Part shown: positions 19,034-29,166 of the stretch, one piece after another
Position numbering within the stretch: the first letter of the stretch is position 1
How the letters are laid out: every line of letters begins with the position of its first letter
NCBI GenBank assembly: GCA_029433415.1
Contig: JAQTIA010000003.1
Location: forward strand, 620,001 to 684,000
Reading direction: 5' to 3'
DNA from: Acetobacteraceae bacterium ESL0709
GTDB lineage: Bacteria > Pseudomonadota > Alphaproteobacteria > Acetobacterales > Acetobacteraceae
Length of the DNA: 64,000 nt
The notes under the pieces: generated by a model
Databases searched by the model: none
Seen by the model: only the letters and a program-made list of their open reading frames with translations
What the model was told of the DNA's origin: nothing
Position numbers and translations under genes: made by a program

Positions 19034-20222
19034 GGAGATTCATACTCCCGAGCAAATAATCGCGCACTATCGTCTGGTCTCCCAGAAGTTCGAGACTCTC
19101 ATTCAGAAAGGCCCGGATCAGCATAGCGCGCGCCTGGGCCTCTGCAATACCGCGCGAACGCAGGTAAAAAAGCTGCTCCTCATCCAGCGCCCCAACGGTC
19201 GCCCCATGAGAGCAGCGCACATCATCAGCGTAGATCTCAAGTTCAGGCTTGCTGTTCATTTGCGCGGAATCAGAGAGAAGCAGAGCTTGATTCATCTGGT
19301 AACCGTCAGTTTTCTGGGCTTTTTGATCAACAAGGATCTTGCCCTGAAAAACGCCTGTCCCTTCCTGATCCATTACGGTCCTGACCGTCTGTCTGGACTG
19401 GCAATGAGGCGCAATATGATGGATAAACGATGTCAGATCATGATGGGATTGCCCACTCACAACCTGAATGGCGTTCACATGGGCTATAGCCTGTTCATTC
19501 TGAAGGTCCGTCCTGACCTCATGACGGGCAATCTTACCCCCTTGCTGAAGGGTAAAACTTTCATACACAGCCTTTTTCCCGATCATGGCTGACACGAAAG
19601 CCAGATGATACGCCTCCAGACTCTCATTTTGCTGTTTGACGTGAGTCAGATGAGCACGATCCGCACATTCAATCTCAAACACCGGATTATTCAGGTACCG
19701 ACCACGCCCGACACTGACTTCCAGTATAGTCAGCGATGCTTTTACGCCAAGAGAGATTTTATGACGCAAATGAGTCGAAACCCCTTCGCCCTCATTGAGA
19801 ACAAGCATGACAAGGAGCCCGGCATCCTGCCCATCCGGCACATGCAGCTCAAGGCCCTTCTGCTCCAGAGCCTCATTAAGCATACCGGAAAAAGACGTGG
19901 TGTTTACGCCATCTTCAGGTGTCAAATCCGCCTGCAGGATAACGCCTTCTGGCAGGGAACTGCATGAAGGCACAAAACGCCCATTGGCAAACACAACCAC
20001 CCCCTGTGCCGGAGGCAGTGCAAGCCTTGCAAGCCAGACATCAATCCGCCCTTGGTCCAATGCTGGCGCTGCCTGCCATATCGTTTTGGCCAATCCCCGC
20101 AGGGAGGTATAATGCCAGGCCTCGTTCTTGCGGGTCGGGAGGCTGTTTTCTTTCAGAAAGGAAGCGCCATTACCGCCCCTCCCCGAAAAAATATCCTGCA
20201 ATGATGAGGTTCTTTCCGTCAC
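19026..20222 (-). CDS. sufD: Fe-S cluster assembly scaffold subunit SufD
   Basis: Partner of SufB and SufC in the SufBC2D scaffold. The C-terminal half has the SufB/D beta-helix signature with EIYADDVRCSHGATVGALDE and FYLRSRGI, where the His in CSHGA is the family's conserved residue. The N-terminus includes RKNEAWHYTSLRG, typical of SufD. Length is 398 residues. The start overlaps the stop of sufC by four bases (ATGA), indicating translational coupling. Confidence 0.94.
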   Translation of the reverse strand: MTERTSSLQDIFSGRGGNGASFLKENSLPTRKNEAWHYTSLRGLAKTIWQAAPALDQGRIDVWLARLALPPAQGVVVFANGRFVPSCSSLPEGVILQADLTPEDGVNTTSFSGMLNEALEQKGLELHVPDGQDAGLLVMLVLNEGEGVSTHLRHKISLGVKASLTILEVSVGRGRYLNNPVFEIECADRAHLTHVKQQNESLEAYHLAFVSAMIGKKAVYESFTLQQGGKIARHEVRTDLQNEQAIAHVNAIQVVSGQSHHDLTSFIHHIAPHCQSRQTVRTVMDQEGTGVFQGKILVDQKAQKTDGYQMNQALLLSDSAQMNSKPELEIYADDVRCSHGATVGALDEEQLFYLRSRGIAEAQARAMLIRAFLNESLELLGDQTIVRDYLLGSMNLHD

Positions 20223-20989
20223 GCTGCCGCCTCAAGAAAGGCCTTATAACCTTCCTTCTCAAGTTGCAGGGCGATTTCAGGACCGCCACTATGGATAATC
20301 CGCCCCATAGCCATCACATGCACTTTGTCAGGCACAATGTAATCCAGAAGGCGCTGGTGATGGGTAATCACAAGGGCGGAAAATTCTGGCCCCCGGAGTG
20401 AGTTAACCCCCTCCGCCACGATACGCAGCGCGTCAATATCCAGTCCGCTATCTGTCTCATCCAGAATGGCAAGTGACGGTTTTAGCAGGCGCATCTGAAG
20501 GACTTCGTTACGCTTCTTTTCCCCGCCCGAAAAACCAACATTAACGGCACGCTTCAGCATTTCAGGCGACATGGAAAGGTGGCGCATTTCTTCACGTACC
20601 AGCTTCAGAAACGCCACGGCATCAAGCTCCGTTTCCTCGCGGGCCTTACGGATGGCATTTACGGCCGTACGAAGAAAATTGGCGTTATTGACTCCCGGTA
20701 GCTCAACAGGCGCCTGAAAAGCCAGAAACACCCCAAGAGCAGCGCGTTCTTCCGGCGCCAGAGCCAGAAGATCCTCGCCCTTGAACACGACGCTACCACC
20801 TGTAACCTCATAATCCTCGCGCCCGGCCAGAACATAGGAAAGCGTCGACTTCCCGGAACCATTCGGCCCCATAATGGCATGAACCTCACCTTTGGGGACG
20901 GAAAGACTCAGCCCTTTCAGGATGGGTTTTGTCCCCTCATCTGCCTCAATCTGCGCCTCAAGATCGCGAATGTCGAGAAAACTGGTCAT
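20219..20989 (-). CDS. sufC: Fe-S cluster assembly ATPase SufC
   Basis: ABC-type ATPase that drives conformational change of the SufB-SufD scaffold. Walker A is GPNGSGKST near residue 42, the signature motif appears as FSGGEKKRNE, and Walker B as LAILDETDSGLD with the SufC-typical DSGLD D-loop. The H-loop is VITHHQRLL. Length 256 residues. Only three bases separate its start from the stop of sufB. Confidence 0.96.
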   Translation of the reverse strand: MTSFLDIRDLEAQIEADEGTKPILKGLSLSVPKGEVHAIMGPNGSGKSTLSYVLAGREDYEVTGGSVVFKGEDLLALAPEERAALGVFLAFQAPVELPGVNNANFLRTAVNAIRKAREETELDAVAFLKLVREEMRHLSMSPEMLKRAVNVGFSGGEKKRNEVLQMRLLKPSLAILDETDSGLDIDALRIVAEGVNSLRGPEFSALVITHHQRLLDYIVPDKVHVMAMGRIIHSGGPEIALQLEKEGYKAFLEAAA

Positions 20990-20992
20990 GAA

Positions 20993-22477
20993 CTACCCTA
21001 CACTTCCTTCAAGGCTGATTTGCAGTAATTTTTGTGCCTCTACGGCAAATTCCATCGGGAGTTCCTTCAATACTTCCCGGCAGAACCCGTTGACGATCAA
21101 CCCCACAGCCTCCTCATCCGAAAGCCCTCTGGAGCGGCAATAGAAAAGCTGGTCCTCTGAAATTTTCGAGGTCGTCGCCTCATGCTCGACCCGTGCACTC
21201 ATATTGCGACTTTCAATATAAGGCACGGTATGCGCCCCACACTGATCGCCAATCAGCAGACTGTCACATTGCGTAAAATTACGCCCATTAGAAGCCTTTG
21301 GCTGCATCCTGACCAAACCGCGATAGGTGCTGTCCGACTTCCCGGCTGAAATGGTTTTGGCAATGATGGTCGATTTTGTATCCGGCGCCAGATGGATCAT
21401 CTTGGTACCCGTATCGGCCTGCTGGTGCTTGTTGGTCACCGCAACAGAGTAAAACTCTCCCACCGATCCCCTGCCTGCCAGAATGCAGGACGGGTATTTC
21501 CAGGTAATAGCAGAACCAGTCTCAACCTGCGTCCACGAAATGCGCGAGCGCTCTCCCTGACACAAACCCCGCTTGGTTACAAAATTATAGATACCGCCCT
21601 TGCCATTTTCATCGCCGGGATACCAGTTTTGGACAGTCGAATATTTGATTGCCGCATCATCCATCGCTACCAGTTCGACCACAGCGGCATGAAGCTGGTT
21701 TTCATCACGCTGGGGTGCCGTACACCCCTCAAGATAGGAAACGTAAGCTCCTTCCTCAGCGATAATCAAAGTGCGCTCAAACTGCCCTGTATTGCGGGCA
21801 TTGATACGGAAATAGGTCGAAAGCTCCATCGGGCACCGCACGCCCTTGGGAATATAGACAAAAGACCCATCGGTAAAAACAGCAGAATTCAGCGCTGAAA
21901 AGAAATTATCACCCACAGGAACAACCCTGCCCAGATATTTCTGTACCAGATCAGGATGCTCAATAATCGCCTCGGAAATCGGGCAGAAAATCACACCCGC
22001 TTCCTGTAGCGTTTTCCGGAACGTCGTCGCTACTGAAACACTGTCAAAAACGGCATCAACCGCTACGGGCACCCTGGGCTGCTCCGCGCCCTCAACACCA
22101 GCAAGAAGCGCCTGCTCATGCAAGGGAATACCGAGTTTTTCGTAAGTGCGCAGGAGTTCGGGATCAACCTCCTCAAGGCTTTTTGGTCCCGGTTTTTTCC
22201 TGGGCTGGGCAAAATAATGGGCGTCCTGATAATCAATGACAGGGTAACGCAATTTGGCCCAGTGCGGCTCTTCCATCGTTTTCCAGAGCGCAAACGCTTT
22301 CAGGCGCCAGTCCAGCATCCATTGCGGCTCATTCTTCTTGCTGGAAATAAGCCTGACTATTCCTTCATCAAGACCTTTGGGCGCGATATCCATTTCGATA
22401 TCGGTCTCAAACCCCCATTCATATGTTGAATGGGCCAGAGTCTCCACTGTCTTTCTTGTTTCCGTCGTGGCCGCCAT
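20993..22477 (-). CDS. sufB: Fe-S cluster assembly scaffold subunit SufB
   Basis: Main cluster-building subunit of SufBC2D. The 494-residue protein carries the SufB stretches [30 protein letters not shown] and the C-terminal [20 protein letters not shown], which holds conserved Glu and His residues. First gene of the suf operon after its regulator, which ends 28 bases upstream on the same strand. Length and motif order fit SufB closely and separate it from the shorter SufD. Confidence 0.96.
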   Translation of the reverse strand: MAATTETRKTVETLAHSTYEWGFETDIEMDIAPKGLDEGIVRLISSKKNEPQWMLDWRLKAFALWKTMEEPHWAKLRYPVIDYQDAHYFAQPRKKPGPKSLEEVDPELLRTYEKLGIPLHEQALLAGVEGAEQPRVPVAVDAVFDSVSVATTFRKTLQEAGVIFCPISEAIIEHPDLVQKYLGRVVPVGDNFFSALNSAVFTDGSFVYIPKGVRCPMELSTYFRINARNTGQFERTLIIAEEGAYVSYLEGCTAPQRDENQLHAAVVELVAMDDAAIKYSTVQNWYPGDENGKGGIYNFVTKRGLCQGERSRISWTQVETGSAITWKYPSCILAGRGSVGEFYSVAVTNKHQQADTGTKMIHLAPDTKSTIIAKTISAGKSDSTYRGLVRMQPKASNGRNFTQCDSLLIGDQCGAHTVPYIESRNMSARVEHEATTSKISEDQLFYCRSRGLSDEEAVGLIVNGFCREVLKELPMEFAVEAQKLLQISLEGSVG

Positions 22478-22505
22478 CCTGCTTCCCTACTTTTCTACCG
22501 AGCGC

Positions 22506-22961
22506 TCATAATACGGCCTTGACCGTCGTTCCGCCACCACAACATGCGGGAGGCAGACGCACAAATTGCGGGTCTCCCATATCAGCAAGACTGACTTTTT
22601 CGAGAACCTCCTTAAGACTATCATTGATCCGGTCCCACTGCACGGAAAGACCGCATTTTTCCTCATGCAGGCAAGAATTTCCATCGCAACAGGCCGTCAC
22701 CATGACAGGACCATCAACCGCCATAATCACGCTGGCCACAGAGACATCACCCAGATCATTAATCAGGCTATAGCCTCCACGCGCCCCACGCGAGGACCGG
22801 ACGATCTTATGGGCTGCCAAAGTCTTGAGGAGTTTTGCAACCGTCGGTTCAGGTATGCCGGTTTCCACTGCCAAAGACGACGCCGTCGTCAAGCCATCCA
22901 TCCGTCCCAGTTTGACAAGGATAAAAATCGCATAATCCGCAAGTTTTGATAATCTAAGCAC
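22506..22961 (-). CDS. Rrf2-family regulator of the SUF system
   Basis: Winged-helix Rrf2 regulator that opens the suf operon. The DNA-binding part begins MLRLSKLADYAIFILVKLG with the recognition helix around IPEPTVAKLLKTLAAH, and the wing contains RGARGGYSL. Three cluster-binding cysteines are visible in CCDGNSCLHEEKC near residue 92-104, spaced as in SUF-type Rrf2 proteins. It probably senses Fe-S status and controls the genes downstream. Upstream DNA from about 22,965 to 23,095 is AT-rich and should hold the operon promoter. Confidence 0.9.
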   Translation of the reverse strand: MLRLSKLADYAIFILVKLGRMDGLTTASSLAVETGIPEPTVAKLLKTLAAHKIVRSSRGARGGYSLINDLGDVSVASVIMAVDGPVMVTACCDGNSCLHEEKCGLSVQWDRINDSLKEVLEKVSLADMGDPQFVRLPPACCGGGTTVKAVL

Positions 22962-23095
22962 TCTGTTCTCTGAAATATGGGCAGACTCTAAAATGGAACT
23001 GATTTGGTCCTTATTAAAAAATGTGTCATATACTACGCTTAGTCAAGGGCCGGGTAGCCCCAAAAAAAGCATACTCCACAAAAGCAGCACCTGCT

Positions 23096-24376
23096 TCATA
23101 AACGACCAATCAAACTCAGGAAAAACTCCAGCACTGCTCCGATAAGGCAGCCGACTACGGTGCCGTTAATGCGAATAAAGGCCAAGTCCTTCCCCACACC
23201 TTTTTCAAGCTTTTCTGACAGGGTGGCTCCGTCCCAATTTTTCACCACTTTCGGAATAAGTTCGGCAATTTCCTTACGGATGCGCGGCAGCAACCCTAAA
23301 ATGACAGCCTCTATGGTGCTGTTAAGTTTTGAACTCAGTCCTTCCTGCGTTTTGAGAGCCATAATCATCTGGCGCAGAAGGGCATCAAAAGATTGGGCGC
23401 TCCAGCCATCTTCCTTCATGCTGTCTTCTTCCACCATTTCACGGAGCCTGACCCACAAACTCCCCGCCCACAAACGGAGACTTTCATGAGTAAAGAAACG
23501 CCTCAACCGCCTGATAGCCTGTTCTGTCCTGACAGGATCCTGTTCTATCTCGTCAAGCTCGTTTCTGACCCAGGCGGTAAAGCCCTGTCTAAGCTCGGAA
23601 TCCATCGGGTCAATACGTTCCAGCTCAAGTTTGAGCGCCTGAAGGACCTGATTGGCCACTGACGGGCCAATAGCCCAGCCAATCAGCCTCCCGCCCTGCT
23701 CCCTGACCCTTGATTCAACGAAATGACGCAAGTCAGCCTCTTTCGTCATGACCATGCCGCGGAACTGGGACAGCAGAAACGAAAAGACCTCCTGATGAAC
23801 ATCATTTTTCACCATGGCCTGACAGATGCGCAATAAAAGGGGAGCTATGTCCTCTCTCTTGACAAAAACATCCAGAACACGCGCCAGAAAATTAGCTCCG
23901 CGCCCGTCGCTCAGGCTTTCCAGAAGACCGGGTATGCTGATTCTCAACTGCTGGGAAACAGAATTGAAATTTTCCGGCCTATCAAGCGTCTCCGCCAGTG
24001 TTCTGGCAAAGTCAAAACGCTCCAGAACAGCAGCAACATCCTCATCTGAAAAGAAATGATCAGCCACAAAACGACCCAGCGTAATACCCAGCTGTTCCTT
24101 CTTGCGCGGCAGGATCGCCGTATGGGGAATGGGAAGCCCCAGAGGGTGGCGAAAAAGCGCTGTCACCGCAAACCAGTCGGCAATGCCGCCTACAACACCG
24201 GCCCTGCTGCCAGCCTGTATGACATCCAGCATCAGACTGGACCCGTAAAGACGTTGCCAAAGAGGCAGGCTTGCCGTTACCGCCACAGCCCCCATGCCAA
24301 CAAGCAGCGACGTCGCCCAGGCTGAAAGAGAGTGTTTATGCGTCTCTTCCTGTCTTGATTCAGGCGCTTTATTCAT
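23096..24376 (-). CDS. DUF445 membrane protein
   Basis: A 426-residue member of the DUF445 (YjiN-type) family. The N-terminal part has a membrane helix (about residues 20-38), followed by RAGVVGGIADWFAVTALFRHPLGLPIPHTAI, shown here only by its diagnostic GGIADWFAVTALFRHPLG. A second hydrophobic segment is at the extreme C-terminus. The middle is a long helical region. The start selected has a GGGAAGAG ribosome site; a frame extending 28 codons further upstream lacks family similarity. Function is not established; members are inner-membrane proteins. It stands alone between the suf regulator and ppc. Confidence 0.85.
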   Translation of the reverse strand: MNKAPESRQEETHKHSLSAWATSLLVGMGAVAVTASLPLWQRLYGSSLMLDVIQAGSRAGVVGGIADWFAVTALFRHPLGLPIPHTAILPRKKEQLGITLGRFVADHFFSDEDVAAVLERFDFARTLAETLDRPENFNSVSQQLRISIPGLLESLSDGRGANFLARVLDVFVKREDIAPLLLRICQAMVKNDVHQEVFSFLLSQFRGMVMTKEADLRHFVESRVREQGGRLIGWAIGPSVANQVLQALKLELERIDPMDSELRQGFTAWVRNELDEIEQDPVRTEQAIRRLRRFFTHESLRLWAGSLWVRLREMVEEDSMKEDGWSAQSFDALLRQMIMALKTQEGLSSKLNSTIEAVILGLLPRIRKEIAELIPKVVKNWDGATLSEKLEKGVGKDLAFIRINGTVVGCLIGAVLEFFLSLIGRL

Positions 24377-24524
24377 TGCTCTTCCCGCACTGGTAACATC
24401 TGCTCTCCTGCCTTGCCGACAAAGGGTAATTTTATTTTTACCACTGGCATTACAAGCCACGTTTCAGTAATGATTACGCAGCATTCCGTCTGTCCATCAT
24501 CAACCCTGACCGGGATAAAGCCTT

Positions 24525-27317
24525 ATGACCGCTCGCCTTGCCGTGCCTGAAGTAAACGCTGCCGAACTGCTCCATATCCTCCAGACCATGCTGGAAAAAC
24601 AGGATCACACATTGGCAGATCTGACGACAGCTCTCGCAAGGGAAACTACTTCAGAAAAAGGCTTTGATCTCCTTGAAGAAATGGTCCTTATCCTGCGGGA
24701 CCGCAACTTTATGACACGCGCCAAGGCCCTGAAAGATTACGTGGAATTACCTGATTCTGCAACGGAGGCCAAGCTCGAAGAGTGTCTCGCCCTGATTGCT
24801 GCACGCCTTGTGGCCCTTGCTCCCACTCCAGAAGCGCTTGCCATTCCGTCCATGGCCGGAGTGTTTACAGCTCACCCGACCTTTGCGCTCGATAATCACG
24901 TCTATGACCTTCTGGCCCAATGTGCTGAAGGAACTGTCCAGACACTGGAAACTCTCGTAACACATCGCCGCGCAGCACCCCCCACTCTGGAAGAGGAACA
25001 GAAACTGGCCATGACGGCCATCAGGCGCGGGCGGGACGCTTTGGACAAGCTTAACGCACATATTTTCCACGAAGCCGAAAAGAAATGGGGCGATAACGCC
25101 TCGTTCAGCCCCGCACCTATTTTGCTGGCAAGCTGGGTTGGATTCGATACAGACGGACGCAATGACATTAACTGGCATGATACATTCCGTATCCGCCTTG
25201 AACTGAAGATTGCACAGTTAACGCGGCTTCAGACAGGGCTGGACGGTCTTTCCCTGAGCGAAACCCCTTTGGGAAAAAGAGTGACACAAGCCCTTGAGGC
25301 AACCATCAGGCAACATGATCTCTGCCCCGCCAACTCACAGGGACAACAACCTGATCCGCGTCAGACAGCAGAGTTCTCTCAGGAACTGCTCGCTCTGGAA
25401 AAAGGCACCATCCTCCGCGCTGATGAGCTGATTCCCCTGTTTGCACAGGCCAGAGCTGGCCTTTCAGCAGGGCATCGACGGGCTCTGGATGTCATACGCA
25501 CGGGCTTTATGGCGCATGGACTGGGAATTTCACATATCCACACCCGCCTTAACGCCGCACAGATCTATAATATCGCCCGTACGCGCCTCGGGCTGACGGA
25601 CGACCCCACCCTGCCTGCCCATCGCCGCGTATTGCTTTCACGCATTGATCAGGCCATGGACGAGCTTGAGCCTCTTTCCGTAAGCTTTGGCAGCTTGCTG
25701 ATCGAGCCCAGCGCAGCAGCACGCCTGATGATGACCATGGCGCAGATTCTCAAGCATATTGATGCTGGCACGCCTATCCGTTTCCTGATTGCCGAAACGG
25801 AAAGTGGCTATACGCTTCTGGCGACATTATGGCTGGCCCGTCTCTTCGGGATCAGGGATGACCAGATTGAAATTTCACCGCTTTTCGAGACGGAAAGCGC
25901 ACTTGAAAATGGCGAAACCATTCTGCGCGAAGCCATGCGCTCCAGACATTGGCGCAATTATCTGAAAGCCAATGGCCGCCTCTCTTTGCAATTTGGCTAT
26001 TCTGACTCCGGCCGTTATGTCGGCCAGCTTGCCGCAGGAACATTGGTTGAAAGACTGCGCCTGAAAGCCATTGCCCTCCTCAAGGAATATGATCTTGGAC
26101 ATGTAGCCCTGACCATGTTCGATACGCATGGCGAGAGCATAGGTCGCGGGGCCCATCCTTTCAGCTTTCGGAAGCGCCTGAACTATTTCTCGCCACCCCG
26201 AACCTACAAGGCACTGCATGAAGCCAATCTGCCTTGCCGGTTTGAAACAGCCTTTCAGGGTGCTGACGGCTATACGCTCTTCGGGACAGACGCTTTGGCT
26301 ACCTCGACCATTGCCATCATGGCCGAGCAGATTGCTGCCCACCTCGACCCCGCATCCCTTACTGAAGAGCTGGACCCGCTCTATCACCATCCCAACTTCC
26401 ATCAGGATTTCTTTGGCACAATTGCTCTCAAAATGGGTGATCTGGTCAATAACCCCGGCTATACAGCACTTCTGAGCGCCTTTGGTCTGTCATTGATTGA
26501 CAAGACAGGCTCCCGTCCTTCTGCCCGCCAAAGCGACACAGCCCGCGTGTCGCGCATTACGCACCCAAGCCAGATCAGGGCCATTCCCAATAATGCCATC
26601 CTGCAACAACTTGGCTGGTGGGCCAATATCCTGCATGGCCTTGGCACGGCGGTAAATCGTAATCAGGAAACCTTCGAGCAGTTAAGGAAGGATTCCCCGC
26701 GCTTCAGGCAGTTAATGGATTTTGCCTCGCAAGCACTGGCCCATTCTGACATTGATATATTGCGCGAGACCATCCATTTCCTCGACCCTGGCACATGGCT
26801 TGACCGCGCTGCCGAAAGCGAGACGGATGATGTAAGGACGCGTTTCATCCAGATTGCCCAGGGGCTTGAAGATCTGGAATTCTGGAAAAGCGCACCCGCC
26901 ATGTTCCGCAACATACAGCGTGAGCATATTGACCTTCTCTCCGTCTGGCCGGAAGCGCCGCGTATGGCGACTGAGGAAAAGCTTCTCCACGCCATACGCT
27001 TCGCCCTTATTGAGCGAATCTGGCTTCTCTCAACGCAGATTCCTTATTTCGGTCCACGTGGTTCCTTGACCAGAGAGGCAATCACCACACTTATCCTGTG
27101 CCTGAATGTGCCCAGAGCCCTAAGACTGCTTGATGACCTCTTCCCCGTCACAGCGCCCAGCATTGCTGATCTGGATTTCGGGGAAGAGGGAGATGCCGCC
27201 ATCGCACAGGGCTTTGCACGCGAGCATGAAAATATCTTCCAGCCCTTGCAGAAATGCTTCGATCTTCTGCGCGAAGTCGGCGTTGCGATCATGCACGCCA
27301 ATCATTCTTTCGGGTAG
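24525..27317 (+). CDS. ppc: Phosphoenolpyruvate carboxylase, divergent catalytic motifs
   Basis: PEPC-family protein of 930 residues, which in the canonical family makes oxaloacetate from PEP and bicarbonate. The overall order of motifs is right, but key sites differ. TAHPTE reads TAHPTF (His 117 kept). The GYSDSxKDAG lysine is Arg (GYSDSGRYVG, from residue 491). The mobile loop HGRGGxxGRGG is shortened to HGESIGRG (His 535), losing the usual Arg. A downstream Gln is kept in AFQGADGYTLFG. It could be a distinct PEPC subfamily or a protein with altered activity. It is monocistronic, with a strong terminator just after its stop. Confidence 0.85.
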   Translation: MTARLAVPEVNAAELLHILQTMLEKQDHTLADLTTALARETTSEKGFDLLEEMVLILRDRNFMTRAKALKDYVELPDSATEAKLEECLALIAARLVALAPTPEALAIPSMAGVFTAHPTFALDNHVYDLLAQCAEGTVQTLETLVTHRRAAPPTLEEEQKLAMTAIRRGRDALDKLNAHIFHEAEKKWGDNASFSPAPILLASWVGFDTDGRNDINWHDTFRIRLELKIAQLTRLQTGLDGLSLSETPLGKRVTQALEATIRQHDLCPANSQGQQPDPRQTAEFSQELLALEKGTILRADELIPLFAQARAGLSAGHRRALDVIRTGFMAHGLGISHIHTRLNAAQIYNIARTRLGLTDDPTLPAHRRVLLSRIDQAMDELEPLSVSFGSLLIEPSAAARLMMTMAQILKHIDAGTPIRFLIAETESGYTLLATLWLARLFGIRDDQIEISPLFETESALENGETILREAMRSRHWRNYLKANGRLSLQFGYSDSGRYVGQLAAGTLVERLRLKAIALLKEYDLGHVALTMFDTHGESIGRGAHPFSFRKRLNYFSPPRTYKALHEANLPCRFETAFQGADGYTLFGTDALATSTIAIMAEQIAAHLDPASLTEELDPLYHHPNFHQDFFGTIALKMGDLVNNPGYTALLSAFGLSLIDKTGSRPSARQSDTARVSRITHPSQIRAIPNNAILQQLGWWANILHGLGTAVNRNQETFEQLRKDSPRFRQLMDFASQALAHSDIDILRETIHFLDPGTWLDRAAESETDDVRTRFIQIAQGLEDLEFWKSAPAMFRNIQREHIDLLSVWPEAPRMATEEKLLHAIRFALIERIWLLSTQIPYFGPRGSLTREAITTLILCLNVPRALRLLDDLFPVTAPSIADLDFGEEGDAAIAQGFAREHENIFQPLQKCFDLLREVGVAIMHANHSFG

Positions 27318-27330
27318 AATAATCTTCCGA

Positions 27331-27362
27331 TTCCCCGGTCAGCCACCGGGGGAGATTTTTTT
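27331..27362 (+). terminator. Rho-independent terminator of ppc
   Basis: TTCCCCGG and CCGGGGGA pair across TCAGCCA, followed by GA and seven T residues. It lies 14 bases after the ppc stop and abuts the convergent azlD gene. Confidence 0.9.
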
Positions 27363-27675
27363 ACAGGAAATACCAGGCGGCCAGGTAAATCCCCATTCCG
27401 GCGATGACCGTCAGGAACAGGCTGCGGCTGATAAAACAAACGATAAAGGAAATAATCGTGGCGGACACCATAGTGAGGGCGTCCGTCCGGTTTTGTAGAT
27501 GATGGCTGACTTCGCTGGCAATAATGGCCGCGATAATGGTTGAGGGAATAAAACTCAGCCAGTTTTGCACCAGAGGCGGGAAATTTCTGTTGGCCAGAGT
27601 GAGAATAGGCACAGCCCGCAACAGAAAACTCACAAGGCTACAGATCATAATGACCGTCAAAAGATGGGAACTCAC
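27361..27675 (-). CDS. azlD: Branched-chain amino acid exporter small subunit AzlD
   Basis: A 104-residue membrane protein with three to four helices, paired with the larger AzlC. It has the AzlD-type RAVPILTLANRNFPPLVQNWL, quoted here by RAVPILTL and FIPSTIIAAII. The pair exports branched-chain amino acids or analogues, by analogy with B. subtilis AzlCD and C. glutamicum BrnFE. Its start overlaps the stop of azlC by four bases, so expression is coupled. Confidence 0.88.
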   Translation of the reverse strand: MSSHLLTVIMICSLVSFLLRAVPILTLANRNFPPLVQNWLSFIPSTIIAAIIASEVSHHLQNRTDALTMVSATIISFIVCFISRSLFLTVIAGMGIYLAAWYFL

Positions 27676-28409
27676 AGGACCGCACTCCCCTGCACGCGTT
27701 TCGTAAAGAAAGCTGTCACAAGGCTTGTCGCACCCAAAGTCGCCAGCAGGAGAGACACATTGGCATTAACGAAAAGAAGCCCCAGAGAAAAAAGCGCACA
27801 GGACAGAATGACTGCCAGAATCTCATATTTCTTGTAGGAACTGCCAAAATAATTAAGCGTCAGGAGACCAATAAACATGGCAGTCAGGCTGAACATCAGC
27901 CCTTGCGAGAACTGGACAGGAATCAACCGGGCAAAAAGACACCCTACGAAATTGGCGATCACCCAGTTAAGATAGGCGGAAAGATTCAACCCGAAAAACC
28001 ACCAGAAACCAAGCACCCCCTTTTCCCGGGCCTGTTGCACGGCCACGCCGAATGTCTCATCTGTCAATAACGCACCATGGATAAAACGCTCCCATAAGAG
28101 TGTTCCCTTGAAGAAACGGGCCAGATAGGAACTCATCAGCACGTAGCGCACGTTAATCAGAAAAACGCCTGTCACAATCGCCAGCGTTTCAGCTCCGGCC
28201 AGCCAAAGCGAATAAAAGAGGAAATGCGCTCCCCCGGCATAGAGAAAAACCGTCAGCGCCATTTCTGCCGAAAGACTGAAACCGCTGATAATGCCAATAG
28301 CGCCACAGGCAAAACCAATGCACCAATACCCCAGAATGGTCGGCGCGCACGCAATCACACCGTTTTTAAAAGCCGTGAGAGGGAGAACCGTTCCTTCCGG
28401 CGCAGACAT
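27672..28409 (-). CDS. azlC: Branched-chain amino acid exporter large subunit AzlC
   Basis: A 245-residue inner-membrane protein with about seven helices. Family features include the early ACAPTILGYWCIGFACG and the AGGAHFLFYSLWLAG segment, and DETFGVAVQ after the third helix, which is diagnostic for AzlC/YgaZ. It works with AzlD, the next gene. The 260 bases upstream, to the DUF3147 gene, contain no further gene that I can support; the azlC promoter must be there. Confidence 0.92.
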   Translation of the reverse strand: MSAPEGTVLPLTAFKNGVIACAPTILGYWCIGFACGAIGIISGFSLSAEMALTVFLYAGGAHFLFYSLWLAGAETLAIVTGVFLINVRYVLMSSYLARFFKGTLLWERFIHGALLTDETFGVAVQQAREKGVLGFWWFFGLNLSAYLNWVIANFVGCLFARLIPVQFSQGLMFSLTAMFIGLLTLNYFGSSYKKYEILAVILSCALFSLGLLFVNANVSLLLATLGATSLVTAFFTKRVQGSAVL

Positions 28410-28667
28410 TACGATAAAATCCTTTTAACAAACTATTGAGAATTATAGAGCACTCTGCTTCTACACCTATAAAGGTCTGACCGAAATCACTCACCGGCAA
28501 TATTGCTACGATGATCTGATAACAGGCAAGTGATTTACGTGATGAAGCATGAACCCTGATTAAACCCATGATGCCGAGGCAACAGCAGACTCATTAAAAG
28601 CATGGTCGCTCACCGTCTATATCCGCATTTGTGCCAAGCTTCAGGGAGGACTATAAACCCGTAATGG

Positions 28668-29018
28668 CTATATTAGCTTTATCCCAAATCGGTTCAGTAA
28701 CAGTGCCCAGATTATAAAACCAAAAATAGTTATGATACAACTCACCAGCAATGTAGGCCCAAATCCTAAATTCTGATATAATAAAGGGAATAATAAAAAC
28801 ATAGGAAGCGTAGGAACTACATAAAGAAAAGTATACCATGCATGATTTGCAATTTTTAACTCGCTTTGTCCTTCAATTTTCATCCAGATCAACACCATGA
28901 TCGTCACTAAAGGTAATGCAGCAATCAGACCGCCGAGACGGTCACTGCGCTTTGCGACTTCAGAAATCAGGACCACTATTCCCGCTGTAATGATATATTT
29001 TACAGTCAGCCACAGCAT
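28668..29018 (-). CDS. DUF3147-like small membrane protein
   Basis: A 116-residue protein with four hydrophobic segments and almost no soluble part. The sequence MLWLTVKYIITAGIVVL, then SEVAKRSDRLGGLIAALPLVT resembles the DUF3147 family of unknown role. The start MLWLTV is preferred to an ATG 13 codons upstream because that extension is not membrane-like. The gene and its flanks are visibly richer in A and T than the neighbours, which may mean recent acquisition. Confidence 0.65.
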   Translation of the reverse strand: MLWLTVKYIITAGIVVLISEVAKRSDRLGGLIAALPLVTIMVLIWMKIEGQSELKIANHAWYTFLYVVPTLPMFLLFPLLYQNLGFGPTLLVSCIITIFGFIIWALLLNRFGIKLI

Positions 29019-29166
29019 TCTATATCTCCTGACACATCCTGTTTGGCAGAAAAACAATCATCCTTGAGCAGAAATTTTGACCGTGAAAAGCACTCGAAAT
29101 TTTCTGGTTTATGTCTTTTATCTTCCGAGAGCCAACTCTCTTTACATATTATACTGACGGAAAAAT

